Origin: UBA2256 sp964531105
GTDB lineage: Bacteria; Spirochaetota; Spirochaetia; Treponematales; Rectinemataceae
Assembly: GCA_964531105.1 (NCBI GenBank)
Contig: CAZHFN010000066.1
Location: 1-7,679, forward strand
DNA: 7,679 bases
Direction of reading: 5' to 3'
Numbering within the stretch: the stretch's first letter is position 1; the number at the start of each line of letters is the position of its first letter. Positions 1-7,420 of the stretch are shown here, piece after piece. The notes beneath the pieces were generated by a model, which saw only the letters and a list, made by a program, of their open reading frames with translations, did no database searches and had not been told where the DNA came from. The position numbers and the translations under genes are program-made.

Positions 1-20
1 TTTCCTTGCGGAAAGACCCT
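1..20 (-). terminator. Probable operon terminator hairpin, cut by window edge
   Basis: Read on the minus strand, this stretch gives AGGGTC followed by TTTCC-GCAA-GGAAA, a 5-bp stem closed by a GNRA-type tetraloop, 22 nt after the atpK stop codon. The stem could lengthen if the bases beyond the window complement AGGGTC, and a T-run would also lie outside. A rho-independent terminator for the ATPase operon is therefore an inference from position plus a half-visible hairpin. Nothing else is visible in bases 1-41 apart from a GC-rich stretch holding a GCGGCCGC palindrome. Confidence 0.45.
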
Positions 21-41
21 GCGGCCGCCGCCTAAGCCTTG

Positions 42-464
42 TCAGACCGCGCCGAAGAGGAAGGCGAGGACAAAGAGGGCAATGGTCTCGCAGAGGCCTA
101 CCACGATAAGGTAGTTGGAGTAGCCCTTTCCCGTTTCTGTGAAGGCATCGCAGCCCGCTGCGGCGGCCTTGCCCTGGGCGTAGGCCGACATGCCGATCGC
201 CAGGCCGCCGGCGATGCCGGCGGCAATCACAAAGAATGGATCTACGGTTGAAACCAGCATTCTGCTCATGAGAATAAAGCCGTAGATTGTTTGCGTGAGG
301 GGAGCTCCCGCGAAGGCAACCAGGAGGAAGGATGCCGGCTTGTTGGTCATGTACGAATGCTTCCAGGCCCCGATGGCTGCCTGGCCGGCGATACCCGCGC
401 CAATAGCGGAACCGGTGGCCGAGAGTCCGAGGGCGCAGGCGGCGCCGATCATTGCGAAATTCAT
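42..464 (-). CDS. atpK: V-type ATPase subunit K (rotor-ring proteolipid)
   Basis: This is the membrane proteolipid whose copies form the rotor ring that carries ions across the membrane. It has 140 residues and four hydrophobic helices, arranged as two helical hairpins like Enterococcus hirae NtpK. The ion-binding carboxylate is E126 in the last helix (GLCETIAL). The first hairpin has no acidic residue at the equivalent place but Q58 in APLTQTIYGF. T57, Q58, Q97 (in AYAQGK) and E126 match the known sodium ligands of NtpK, so Na+ coupling is plausible though not shown. An in-frame upstream extension exists, but the ATG at 464 is chosen because AGGAG lies 7 nt before it and the proteolipid fold begins there. 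It starts 4 nt after the atpI stop and is the last gene of the operon. Confidence 0.97.
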   Translation of the reverse strand: MNFAMIGAACALGLSATGSAIGAGIAGQAAIGAWKHSYMTNKPASFLLVAFAGAPLTQTIYGFILMSRMLVSTVDPFFVIAAGIAGGLAIGMSAYAQGKAAAAGCDAFTETGKGYSNYLIVVGLCETIALFVLAFLFGAV

Positions 465-468
465 GTTC

Positions 469-2319
469 TCACTCCTGTGTATCAGTTTCCCCGGATATTT
501 CACGGAGTGGATCATAGGCATAGCCCGACCATTCCATGCCGAGGTGACTGGAAAACTCCAGCATATTGAGCCGCACTCCATGCACCAGCACGGAGAGGAC
601 TGTCATAAGGAAATTGAGACCGTGTCCGGCGAGTATGAGCCCCAAAGAGGCTACTAAGCCCACGATAAAAGCCAGAAGGCGTCCCGCCGGGGCACCTATC
701 ATGTTGGTCACCATGCCATTCACTGTTTGGGAAATGGCCACACCAGCCAAAGACACTGCCCAGAGACGAATGTAGGAGACAATATCGGCAAATACGCTTA
801 CAGTCCCCAGGAAAGTGGGAATAATGCCCTTTAAGCCTTCGAGAATGCTCGACCCCAGCTTCCCATTCCATGCGCCAAAGGCAAGCACCGCTAAAAAGCC
901 TCCGCCTATGAGGAGGAGAGCTGAAGTGCCCAGGGGAAATCGGGATGAATCCACCACCAGGTTGAGCACAGCATTGAACATGCCTATTACAAGAGCAAGG
1001 GAACCAACCTGGGCAATAAACTTAGGATTAGGAAAATCCCTCTTGATATTTTTAAGGTGGGCAATGGCCAGTTGTACTGCGCCAATAATAAAGCAGAATA
1101 TTTTTATATTCGTCCCCGAATCGGGGTTGGCTGCCGAGAACGCGGGTACTATACCGACACGCAGAATGCCGGGAAGGCTTTCCACCGGCAAGGCAAACCA
1201 GCTGCCGGTCAACAAGCCCCAGAGCATCGTGCTCCCAGAGAGGAGGAAGAGAAGCTTGGTAAAATCCGAAAGAGGCTTTTTTTTCTTTAAGGACGAGAAA
1301 GCGGCTGCAAGGGCTCCTGCGAACATTAGGAAGCCATACCCTCCATCCCCGAATATCATGGCAAAAAAGAGCGCGAAGAATATTAGGAACCATGGAGAGA
1401 TATCGTATTCCCTGTAGCCGGGGACTGTGCCTAGAAAATCGAAAACCGGCTGTATGATTCGAATAGCCTTGGGGTTTTCAATCTTGGTGGGCGGGAGCTC
1501 TTCTGGGCTTGGATCGTCTAGCATAAGTGCCCAGCTGCGTGCCTTGGCTTCGGCTTTGAGTCTTTCGCAGTCCTTGGCGGGCACAAAGCCTGAAAAATAA
1601 CAGAGCTTTTCATGGGCAGGCATACCGGAACGAAGACGCTCCAGCGACAAGGCGGCCTCCAGCCTTTCCATCTCTGCATCGATACTCTTCACTCCCGAAG
1701 CCTGTTCAGCCAGGGTTTTCTGAAGCGTAATGAGCTCTTCTTCCAAGCTGGCTGCTTCCATTTTTATCTGCGACAGACTAGTGAGGGGAACCTTGAATTC
1801 CTCCCAGCCTTCGGGCAGTGCAGCTTCGTCTAAAAGGACAAAACGCCGTTTGCCCCGGGGAGATGGTAGAGGAATATACCTCAAATCTTGGCCAAGGCTT
1901 CCACTCAATTTGGCGCTGCACTCCACAAGTCTGAGAACCAGCCCCTGGGAACGCAGTGAATGGAGCAGCTCCGGAGAAAAGTCTCCCCAAGATGAAATAC
2001 GCTCCGCTTCCTTCCGCAGGCTTGCCAGCCTGTCTTTGCGGGTTTGCAGCTCCGTCTGGGTGGAAAGTGTCCGGGCTATAAGCTCCTTGGGATTATCTGT
2101 ACCTCCGGAGCGCTGTTTGACGTTTTTATCCTTGCTGGAAATCAGGATTGATCTGGCGGAAGCTGCCTTCTTGAGCTCCGATTCAAGATTCGCACAGCTG
2201 TCTCCGCTGCTCTGGAAACGCTCCACATGGGCGATACCCAGTTTTCTGAGCTGAAGCGGCGCAGCATGCCTTTCCCTGTCCAAAATAACGAGGAAGAACT
2301 TCTTCATGGCTGCTATCAT
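469..2319 (-). CDS. atpI: V-type ATPase subunit I (membrane stator, a-subunit homologue)
   Basis: This 616-residue protein is the static membrane subunit that forms the ion half-channels against the K ring and anchors the peripheral stalk. Residues 1 to about 300 are soluble and charged, with coiled-coil stretches around 80-110 and 183-230. The rest is membrane-embedded with about seven or eight helices between 309 and 578. The family signature around 302-329 is present (REYDISPW, then GDGGYG). R518 in SYIRLWAVSLAG aligns with the essential arginine of yeast Vph1 (R735), and R583 in HGVRLNMLE matches the second conserved arginine (R799). Length is normal for bacterial forms. The start ATG overlaps the atpD stop (ATGA) with GAGGGG 8 nt upstream. 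A second ATG four codons later (MKKFF) is possible but lies too far from that site. No defect seen. Confidence 0.97.
   Translation of the reverse strand: MIAAMKKFFLVILDRERHAAPLQLRKLGIAHVERFQSSGDSCANLESELKKAASARSILISSKDKNVKQRSGGTDNPKELIARTLSTQTELQTRKDRLASLRKEAERISSWGDFSPELLHSLRSQGLVLRLVECSAKLSGSLGQDLRYIPLPSPRGKRRFVLLDEAALPEGWEEFKVPLTSLSQIKMEAASLEEELITLQKTLAEQASGVKSIDAEMERLEAALSLERLRSGMPAHEKLCYFSGFVPAKDCERLKAEAKARSWALMLDDPSPEELPPTKIENPKAIRIIQPVFDFLGTVPGYREYDISPWFLIFFALFFAMIFGDGGYGFLMFAGALAAAFSSLKKKKPLSDFTKLLFLLSGSTMLWGLLTGSWFALPVESLPGILRVGIVPAFSAANPDSGTNIKIFCFIIGAVQLAIAHLKNIKRDFPNPKFIAQVGSLALVIGMFNAVLNLVVDSSRFPLGTSALLLIGGGFLAVLAFGAWNGKLGSSILEGLKGIIPTFLGTVSVFADIVSYIRLWAVSLAGVAISQTVNGMVTNMIGAPAGRLLAFIVGLVASLGLILAGHGLNFLMTVLSVLVHGVRLNMLEFSSHLGMEWSGYAYDPLREISGETDTQE
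472..476 (-). promoter_or_regulatory. Shine-Dalgarno of atpK inside the atpI 3' end
   Basis: AGGAG on the minus strand lies 7 nt before the atpK ATG and overlaps the last codons and stop of atpI. It fixes the atpK start at 464 rather than the longer in-frame reading. It is a near-ideal site, which suits the product needed in the most copies in the complex. Ribosomes ending atpI pass directly over it, so translation of the two genes is probably coupled. Confidence 0.8.
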
Positions 2320-2930
2320 GCGCGCTGCCCCTCAACCTTTCGTTTCGACATCTTGCCTCTGACCACCTGGGCTGTTTGTTGGTCTCCTAGATATATGCCT
2401 ATCCGCTTTATCGCGGTTCTTGTTTCTGGAATTTTGACTTTTTCAAAAAGATTCACCCTCTGGGTCGTGATGCGAAGCTCGTTGAAGAGCAGGTCTCTTT
2501 CCTTTTCCACGATGGTGTATTCCGCATGAACCGAGAGAATTCTCTTCATGACTTCCACGCCCTTGTCTATCCAGAGAGGTTTCGCATAGAGGTCGTACTC
2601 GGCAGCCTGGAACTCCAAGGATTCGAATGTGGGTATGACCACGCCGGCGATGTTGGTCTCGGAGCTTCTTATGCCCTGGATGGAAAGAATAGATGCGCCC
2701 TCTTGGGTTCTCATCGCGTCTTCTTCCGCAAAAACTGCAATCCAGGGTGCGATTTCGGCTTCCATGGAGTCTATGCTGGCCCTTAGTTGGGCTAGCCTGG
2801 CCTCTACCGCCCGTATCTCCATCTGCAACTGCTGCTTCTTGAGCTGGAGCGTCGGAAGATAGCGAATATACATTTTGAGAGAATCCTTGAGTTTCTTCTG
2901 CTCATTCTTAGTAAGCTTTATCTTGGCCAC
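2316..2930 (-). CDS. atpD: V-type ATPase subunit D (central shaft)
   Basis: Subunit D is the central rotor shaft that turns inside the A3B3 head and transmits torque to the membrane ring. The 204-residue product is mostly helical. Its N-terminal helix (about 5-60) and C-terminal helix (about 122-200) should pair into the long antiparallel coiled coil. The C-terminal signature is visible at 156-168 (TQRVNLFEKVKIP), matching the family pattern RRVNALE...IP, followed by a lysine/arginine-rich tail. The middle section (about 65-115) is the less helical head. Translation starts at GTG 2930, with GGAG 8 nt upstream. It follows atpB after 30 nt, the largest gap in the operon, and its stop overlaps the atpI start by 4 nt. 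No F subunit, its usual partner, is encoded nearby. Confidence 0.96.
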   Translation of the reverse strand: MAKIKLTKNEQKKLKDSLKMYIRYLPTLQLKKQQLQMEIRAVEARLAQLRASIDSMEAEIAPWIAVFAEEDAMRTQEGASILSIQGIRSSETNIAGVVIPTFESLEFQAAEYDLYAKPLWIDKGVEVMKRILSVHAEYTIVEKERDLLFNELRITTQRVNLFEKVKIPETRTAIKRIGIYLGDQQTAQVVRGKMSKRKVEGQRA

Positions 2931-2934
2931 TTTG

Positions 2935-2942
2935 CTCTCTCC
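2935..2942 (-). promoter_or_regulatory. Shine-Dalgarno of atpD (GTG start)
   Basis: The minus strand reads GGAGAGAG, with the GGAG core 8 nt before GTG at 2930. It supports a GTG start for atpD and lies in the only intergenic gap of the operon longer than 4 nt, so atpD has its own ribosome entry site. Confidence 0.7.
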
Positions 2943-2960
2943 GATTCTCTTATGCCATCA

Positions 2961-4280
2961 TCAGCCGGCGGCTGCTTCGCTGGGGGCGTTCTTGGGCCAG
3001 AATTTCTGTATGAGCTCGCTCCGCAATCCCGTTTCCCGGGGTTCGAAGCAAGTAGCGAGTATTTTCCAGCCTTCGTCCAGGGCTTTTTCCAGGGGGATGT
3101 TTACCGAGAGATCCATCATTCTGGACTCGAAGAACTCCCCATACTTCAGAAGTTTTCTATCCCAGGCAGACATCTGGAAACCCATGGACTTTTTCTCCAA
3201 GGTGTCGCGGTAGGCGGAGAATAGCTTGATCATGCCGTCCATAATTGCTCTGTGATCTTCCCTGGTCTTGCCGTTGACCAACTGCTTGAGCCGGGACAGG
3301 GAGCCGAAGGGCTCTATTCGTCCGCCATGAAGGTAGAACTGACCCTCAGTGATGTAGCCGGTATTATCCGGAATGGGATGGGTTACGTCGTCGCCCGGCA
3401 TGGTGGTTACCGCCAGGGTGGTGATGGAACCGGCACCGTCGAAATCCACCGCCTTTTCATAGCGCGAGGCTAGCTGGGAGTAGAGGTCGCCAGGATATCC
3501 ACGGTTGGAGGGCACCTGCTCCTGGGTAATAGAAATTTCCTTCAGCGCATCGGCGAAGTTGGTCATGTCGGTGAGAAGGACCAGGACATTCTTGCCCTTG
3601 AGGGCGAAGCGTTCTGCCACCGCCAGGGCCAAATCAGGCACCTGGAGGCATTCGACTATGGGGTCGGCTGCCGTGTGAACAAACATGATTGTCTTGGCCA
3701 GAGACCCGCCTTCTTCCAGGCTTTCTTTGAAGAAGAGATAGTCGTCGAATTTAAGCCCCATGCCGCCCAGTATTATGAGATCCACCTCAGCCTGCATGGC
3801 GATGCGAGCCAGAAGCTGATTGTAGGGCTCTCCGGACACCGAGAATATGGGAAGCTTTTGGCTTTTCACCAGGGTGTTGAATAGATCGATCATCGGAATG
3901 CCCGTGCGTATCATCTCCCTAGGAATAATACGCTTGAAGGGATTTACCGAAGGACCGCCAATGGAGATGAGGTTGTCGCTTAAATTGGGTCCCCCGTCCC
4001 TGGGATCCCCTGCTCCGTCGAAAATACGGCCCAGAAGATTATCAGAGAAACTCACCTGCATGGGGTGCCCTAAAAAGCGCACCTCATCGCCTGTGGAAAT
4101 GCCCCGACTTCCTGCGAAAACCTGGAGATACACGAGCCCCTTGTCCAACCGTATGGTTTCGGCAAGGGAAACACCGTAACGGCTTTTAACCTCAGCCAAC
4201 TCGCCATACGCCACTTCCTCAGCTCTGACCGAGATGACGTTGCCGACAATGGATTCAATATGGGAATAGAGTTTGTTCAT
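2961..4280 (-). CDS. atpB: V-type ATPase subunit B (non-catalytic nucleotide subunit)
   Basis: B alternates with A in the A3B3 hexamer and completes the catalytic site from the neighbouring subunit. The 439-residue product has the usual N-terminal beta barrel (about 1-75), a central nucleotide-binding fold (about 110-345) and a helical C-terminus. As expected for B, the P-loop is degenerate: FSVSGEPYNQLLARIA at 146-161 has no Walker lysine. Other family marks are GYPGDLYSQLASRYEKA (261-277) and TMPGDDVTHPIPDNTGYITEGQ (from 293). R330 in GSLSRLKQL corresponds to the arginine finger reaching the A-subunit ATP, such as R350 of E. hirae NtpB. The ATG at 4280 is 3 nt after the atpA stop, with GGAG 7 nt upstream inside the end of atpA. 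Length is at the short end of the normal range. Confidence 0.98.
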   Translation of the reverse strand: MNKLYSHIESIVGNVISVRAEEVAYGELAEVKSRYGVSLAETIRLDKGLVYLQVFAGSRGISTGDEVRFLGHPMQVSFSDNLLGRIFDGAGDPRDGGPNLSDNLISIGGPSVNPFKRIIPREMIRTGIPMIDLFNTLVKSQKLPIFSVSGEPYNQLLARIAMQAEVDLIILGGMGLKFDDYLFFKESLEEGGSLAKTIMFVHTAADPIVECLQVPDLALAVAERFALKGKNVLVLLTDMTNFADALKEISITQEQVPSNRGYPGDLYSQLASRYEKAVDFDGAGSITTLAVTTMPGDDVTHPIPDNTGYITEGQFYLHGGRIEPFGSLSRLKQLVNGKTREDHRAIMDGMIKLFSAYRDTLEKKSMGFQMSAWDRKLLKYGEFFESRMMDLSVNIPLEKALDEGWKILATCFEPRETGLRSELIQKFWPKNAPSEAAAG

Positions 4281-4283
4281 CCT

Positions 4284-6053
4284 TTACTCCAGCCTGGCCA
4301 GCATTTTTTGTGCTTTAGATTCATATTCGGGCTTGCGCTCCACTAATGCCTTGCGGATCACTTCCAGGGAACTACGGAAAAGATCGGAACCCTCTGGCGC
4401 TCCGTTCAGATCCAGGAAGGATTGGCGCAATTCGTAGAACCAGGAGCGGGCATCGTCCTTATCTTTCAGAGCCAGGCCTGCACCCAGTATTTCCAATACC
4501 AGGCGGAACATGGCTTTCTGACGCCCCGGAGATACAGAGGCGTCCACGGGGTCGAAGGAGTTTTGCTGGAGATAGACTGCATCCAGGAATTCGCCCTTGA
4601 GATAGAGTATATAATCCTCCAGGCTGGTGCCCTCCTCGCCTACTACCTTCATCATGGCCTCTACCTCGGAACTCCGTTCGAGGAAAGAGTGGGCGTATGC
4701 CACCACGTCGGCGGGCATAATGCCTGGGTATTTGGACCATGAATCCAGGGGATGAATGGCAGGATACTTGCGGGCGTCGGATCTTTCCCTGGAGAGCCCA
4801 TGGAATGCTCCCACTACCTTAAGGGTAGCCTGGGTAACCGGCTCTTCGAAGTTTCCGCCCGCTGGCGAAACGGTTCCGCCTATGGTGACTGAGCCAAGGG
4901 ATCCGTCTGAAAGCCTTACGATGCCTGCCCTTTCGTAGAAGGCGGCGATAACCGACTCAAGATAGGCCGGAAAGGCTTCTTCGCCGGGGATTTCTTCCAG
5001 GCGCCCCGACATTTCGCGCATGGCCTGAGCCCAGCGGCTGGTGGAGTCGGCCAACAACAGCACATCCAGGCCCATCTGCCTGTAGTATTCGGCGATGGTC
5101 ACGGCTGTGTAGACGGAAGCCTCCCTGGAGGCTACAGGCATGCTCGAAGTATTGCAGATTATGATTGTCCGCTCCATCAAAGATCGGCCTGTCCGGGGAT
5201 CGCTGATCTCCGGGAATTCCTTAAGGGTTTCGACAACCTCGCCCGCTCGCTCTCCGCAGGCTGCCAGAATGACAATATCCACGTCGGCGTTGCGGCTCGT
5301 CACCTGCTGAAGCACTGTCTTGCCTGCGCCAAAGGGGCCGGGAATGCAGTAGGTACCTCCCTTGGCCACGGGGAAAAAGGTGTCTATGATTCTGTTTTTG
5401 GTAACCATGGGCTGTTCGGGTTTGAGCCGCTCCACATAGCAGTCCACAGCCCGCTTGACCGGCCAGCTGAACATCATCTTCAGTTCGCGCGTATTTCCGC
5501 GCTGATCTTCCACATGGGCAATACCCTGTTCAATTCCATATTCTCCAGCGGGTGCGATGTCCAGGAGTTTCCAGTCACCGAAAAAATCAAAGGGGAGGAG
5601 GATTTTATGGGTAAAATGCAGTTCAGGCACAGAGCCCAGAATGTCGCCTCGGTGAAGGATATCTCCCGGTTTGGCCAGGGGGGTAAAACTCCAGCGCTTG
5701 GTTCTGGAAAGGGCTTTAAGATACACTCCGGATTCGAGAAAGAATCCTTTTTGTTCGGCGATCTCGGGAAGGGGATTCTGGAGTCCATCATAGATCTGTC
5801 CAAGCAATCCGGGGCCTAATTCCACCGAAAGCATTTCGTCGGAGAATTCCACGGCATCGCCGATGCGGATACCCTTGGTCATCTCATAGACCTGGGCTTG
5901 AGCCTCGGAACCTTTTACCCTGATGATTTCGCTTTTGAGTTTTTTACCACCGGAGAGCACATAGGCAACCTCATTCATGGCGACATTGCCTTCGAAGCCT
6001 ATGGAAACCATATTACCGTTGACCGCGACTACACGGCCTCGTTTTTGGCTCAT
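4284..6053 (-). CDS. atpA: V-type ATPase catalytic subunit A
   Basis: A is the catalytic subunit that hydrolyses or makes ATP at the A/B interfaces. The 589-residue product has an N-terminal barrel (1-75) and the A-specific non-homologous insert (about 100-200). The Walker A motif is GPFGAGKT at 239-246, with K245. The catalytic glutamate is E268 in GERAGE. Walker B is VLLLAD ending at D336, followed by STSRWAQA. GRLEEIPGEEAFPAYL begins at 350 and SPAGGNFEEPVTQ at 396. The P-loop has alanine (A243) where eukaryotic A subunits carry the redox-sensitive cysteine (GAFGCGKT). IPGPFGAGKTVLQ and CNTSSMPVASREAS resemble the spirochaete/Chlamydia subgroup. The ATG overlaps the stop of the preceding gene (ATGA), with GGGAG 7 nt upstream. 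Intact; no missing key residue. Confidence 0.99.
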   Translation of the reverse strand: MSQKRGRVVAVNGNMVSIGFEGNVAMNEVAYVLSGGKKLKSEIIRVKGSEAQAQVYEMTKGIRIGDAVEFSDEMLSVELGPGLLGQIYDGLQNPLPEIAEQKGFFLESGVYLKALSRTKRWSFTPLAKPGDILHRGDILGSVPELHFTHKILLPFDFFGDWKLLDIAPAGEYGIEQGIAHVEDQRGNTRELKMMFSWPVKRAVDCYVERLKPEQPMVTKNRIIDTFFPVAKGGTYCIPGPFGAGKTVLQQVTSRNADVDIVILAACGERAGEVVETLKEFPEISDPRTGRSLMERTIIICNTSSMPVASREASVYTAVTIAEYYRQMGLDVLLLADSTSRWAQAMREMSGRLEEIPGEEAFPAYLESVIAAFYERAGIVRLSDGSLGSVTIGGTVSPAGGNFEEPVTQATLKVVGAFHGLSRERSDARKYPAIHPLDSWSKYPGIMPADVVAYAHSFLERSSEVEAMMKVVGEEGTSLEDYILYLKGEFLDAVYLQQNSFDPVDASVSPGRQKAMFRLVLEILGAGLALKDKDDARSWFYELRQSFLDLNGAPEGSDLFRSSLEVIRKALVERKPEYESKAQKMLARLE

Positions 6054-6631
6054 GCCTTTTCTCCCAGACTATCGGATCCAGCCTCCCGGGCCGGAGTGCC
6101 GAAAATTTCTTTATATAAACGCCGATACCCCTTTTGTCCCTCTTCGGGGGCGAAACGGGCGAGGCGCTCATTTATTGCCAGCTTGATTCGATATGCGACA
6201 AGATAATCCAAATCGAATGCGTTAAGGGCGGAAAACCTTTCAATGGCGGTCCAACGTTCCCTTGCGATAGCCAGTTCTGCCTTGTAGGGATCCTCTACCC
6301 CAAAGCAGGCAGCAGCAGCCTTGGCTGCTTCATCCGACTGCGAGCCGGATCTCAAGAATGCTTCTTCATTCTTCCCAATACCTCGGGCCCTCAACCTGGA
6401 AAGCTCGTTTCCGAAACCCCGTGCCCAGTCTACATATGCGCAGAGAAACTCCGAGCGCGGCTTTCTCTCCTGTCCTTCTGTGAGCGCTTGGGGGGCGGAT
6501 TCTACTTCTGCATAGTCCTGGTCTGACATGAGTCGCTTGCAGGTTCCCAAGAACTCCTGGGTAGATATAGGCGGCTGGGCTGCAAAAAGGAGGCCAGGCA
6601 GCGTTGAGGCAAGGTACCAGTAACGGCTCAC
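6050..6631 (-). CDS. DUF2764-like protein, candidate V-ATPase coupling subunit (C/d-like)
   Basis: I recognise this by operon position and general pattern rather than by a known activity. With the chosen GTG it has 193 residues, is soluble and mostly helical. It opens with RYWYLASTLPGLLF (3-16), then PPISTQEFL and a DQDY motif. The best-looking conserved block is DLDYLVAYRIKLAINERLARF (from 140), ending at RLYKEIFG (171-178). Spirochaete and Chlamydia V-ATPase operons carry an unnamed protein in exactly this slot and lack a recognisable subunit C, so I infer a role joining shaft D to the K ring or stator. The GTG at 6631 overlaps the atpE stop (GTGA), with GAGGAGGG 9 nt upstream. A longer ATG start at 6667 would add 12 basic residues and run deeper into atpE. 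The hydrophobic N-terminus is short and not a convincing signal peptide. Its stop overlaps atpA. Confidence 0.85.
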   Translation of the reverse strand: MSRYWYLASTLPGLLFAAQPPISTQEFLGTCKRLMSDQDYAEVESAPQALTEGQERKPRSEFLCAYVDWARGFGNELSRLRARGIGKNEEAFLRSGSQSDEAAKAAAACFGVEDPYKAELAIARERWTAIERFSALNAFDLDYLVAYRIKLAINERLARFAPEEGQKGYRRLYKEIFGTPAREAGSDSLGEKA

Positions 6632-7251
6632 GTAAGCTTTCCCTCCTCGAGTGCGGCTTTTACGCATTCGCCGAGGCGGGCGTTCACCCTGGAAGCCAGA
6701 ATTTGAGCAATCGATTGGGCGCTGAAATCGTAGCGGAGGGAAGAGCCCTCGGTGGCGACGAGGAAGCCCGCATCCACTGCATTAAAGGGCTTGAATAGCA
6801 CGGGCTTGGCCAATTCGGCGCTCAACCTGGCGGAAAGAGCCGAGTCCAAAGACTTAAGGCTTGCGTCGGGCAGGAGGACCGAAAGATCACCTTGTGCACC
6901 CTTGGCCAATTGGGCGAGGATTTGGGGAAGAATTTTTTCCAGATAGGAGGGAGTGAATACTTCCTTGGTGCTTGTCTTGATTGCCTCGGCCATGAAGAGC
7001 TCTACCTTCTCCCGAAGGGCCAGTATGCTGTCCCTGGAAGCCTGCACCAAAGCCAGCCTGGATGCATTTTCCATGGAATCCATCTTCTGTCTGGCAGCAG
7101 ATTCCATATCAGCAGCCTGTGCCTTTGCCTGGGACAGAATAGCCTGGGCCTTGGCTTTGGCATCCTCCAGAATGGCATCGGCTTCCTTCCTGGCGGTATC
7201 GACTCCTTCGGCCTTAATTTTCTCAAGAAGCTCTTGAACCTGTAGTTCCAT
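6628..7251 (-). CDS. atpE: V-type ATPase subunit E (peripheral stalk)
   Basis: E forms the peripheral stalk that holds the A3B3 head still while the shaft turns. The 207-residue product has the family layout. An alanine-, lysine- and glutamate-rich coiled coil occupies about residues 5-95 (for example AKAKAQAILSQAKAQAADM). A globular C-terminal domain covers about 100-207, with short hydrophobic segments such as AVDAGFLVA and the DFSAQSIAQIL helix. E normally pairs with subunit G/H, and no such gene is seen here, so it may self-associate or use a partner encoded elsewhere. The ATG at 7251 has AAGGA 10 nt upstream. Another ATG at 7259 is in a different frame. This is the first gene of the operon, about 80 nt downstream of the proposed transcription start. 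Confidence 0.94.
   Translation of the reverse strand: MELQVQELLEKIKAEGVDTARKEADAILEDAKAKAQAILSQAKAQAADMESAARQKMDSMENASRLALVQASRDSILALREKVELFMAEAIKTSTKEVFTPSYLEKILPQILAQLAKGAQGDLSVLLPDASLKSLDSALSARLSAELAKPVLFKPFNAVDAGFLVATEGSSLRYDFSAQSIAQILASRVNARLGECVKAALEEGKLT
6641..6648 (-). promoter_or_regulatory. Shine-Dalgarno that sets the GTG start of the DUF2764-like gene
   Basis: The minus strand reads GAGGAGGG, 9 nt before GTG at 6631. The alternative ATG at 6667 lies upstream of this site and cannot use it. This selects the 193-residue form and places the start on the atpE stop (GTGA), typical of coupled translation. Confidence 0.8.
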
Positions 7252-7338
7252 ACGAACATTATCCTTGTCTTGCGACTGTAGATTTGGGATGGAAACGCTA
7301 TCCGCCGACTCGGCTGGGCGTATTCTTTATTGTTTTAT

Positions 7339-7367
7339 TTTATAAACCCTCAGGAGAGGCTCGTCAA
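7339..7367 (-). promoter_or_regulatory. Sigma70-like promoter of the ATPase operon
   Basis: On the minus strand TTGACG (7367-7362) and TATAAA (7344-7339) are separated by exactly 17 nt. Each hexamer matches consensus at 5 of 6 positions. An A/T-rich stretch follows the -10 box, and transcription should start near 7331, giving a leader of about 80 nt before the atpE ATG. The leader contains a small possible hairpin (7302-7317, GCCG-AGT-CGGC core) but nothing I recognise as a riboswitch. Start site and strength are inferred. Confidence 0.75.
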
Positions 7368-7420
7368 TGCTGGTATAGCGCTTTAAGGAGAGATTTCCCC
7401 CGAGACCCTTCAGATCAGCC

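Noticed and set aside
465..581. In-frame 39-residue N-terminal extension of atpK
   Set aside because: It lies inside the atpI coding sequence, does not look like proteolipid sequence, and the ATG at 464 has an excellent ribosome site.
815..1417. 200-codon open frame on the plus strand opposite atpI
   Set aside because: It is antisense to a strongly conserved membrane protein, has no good ribosome site or recognisable domain, and its low-complexity basic composition is what an antisense frame of a hydrophobic gene gives.
1730..2254. 174-codon open frame on the plus strand opposite the N-terminal part of atpI
   Set aside because: Serine/arginine/leucine-rich product typical of an antisense shadow; no family resemblance and no room for its own promoter.
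2961..4280. Loss of function in atpB because the Walker A lysine is absent
   Set aside because: B subunits of V-type enzymes normally lack a functional P-loop; the arginine finger R330 is present.
6632..6667. Longer ATG start for the DUF2764-like gene
   Set aside because: It lies within atpE upstream of the strong GAGGAGGG site; the GTG at 6631 has ideal spacing and forms the usual stop-start overlap.
7252..7331. Riboswitch in the atpE leader
   Set aside because: Only a small hairpin (core GCCG-AGT-CGGC) is visible; the leader is short and matches no riboswitch core I recognise.
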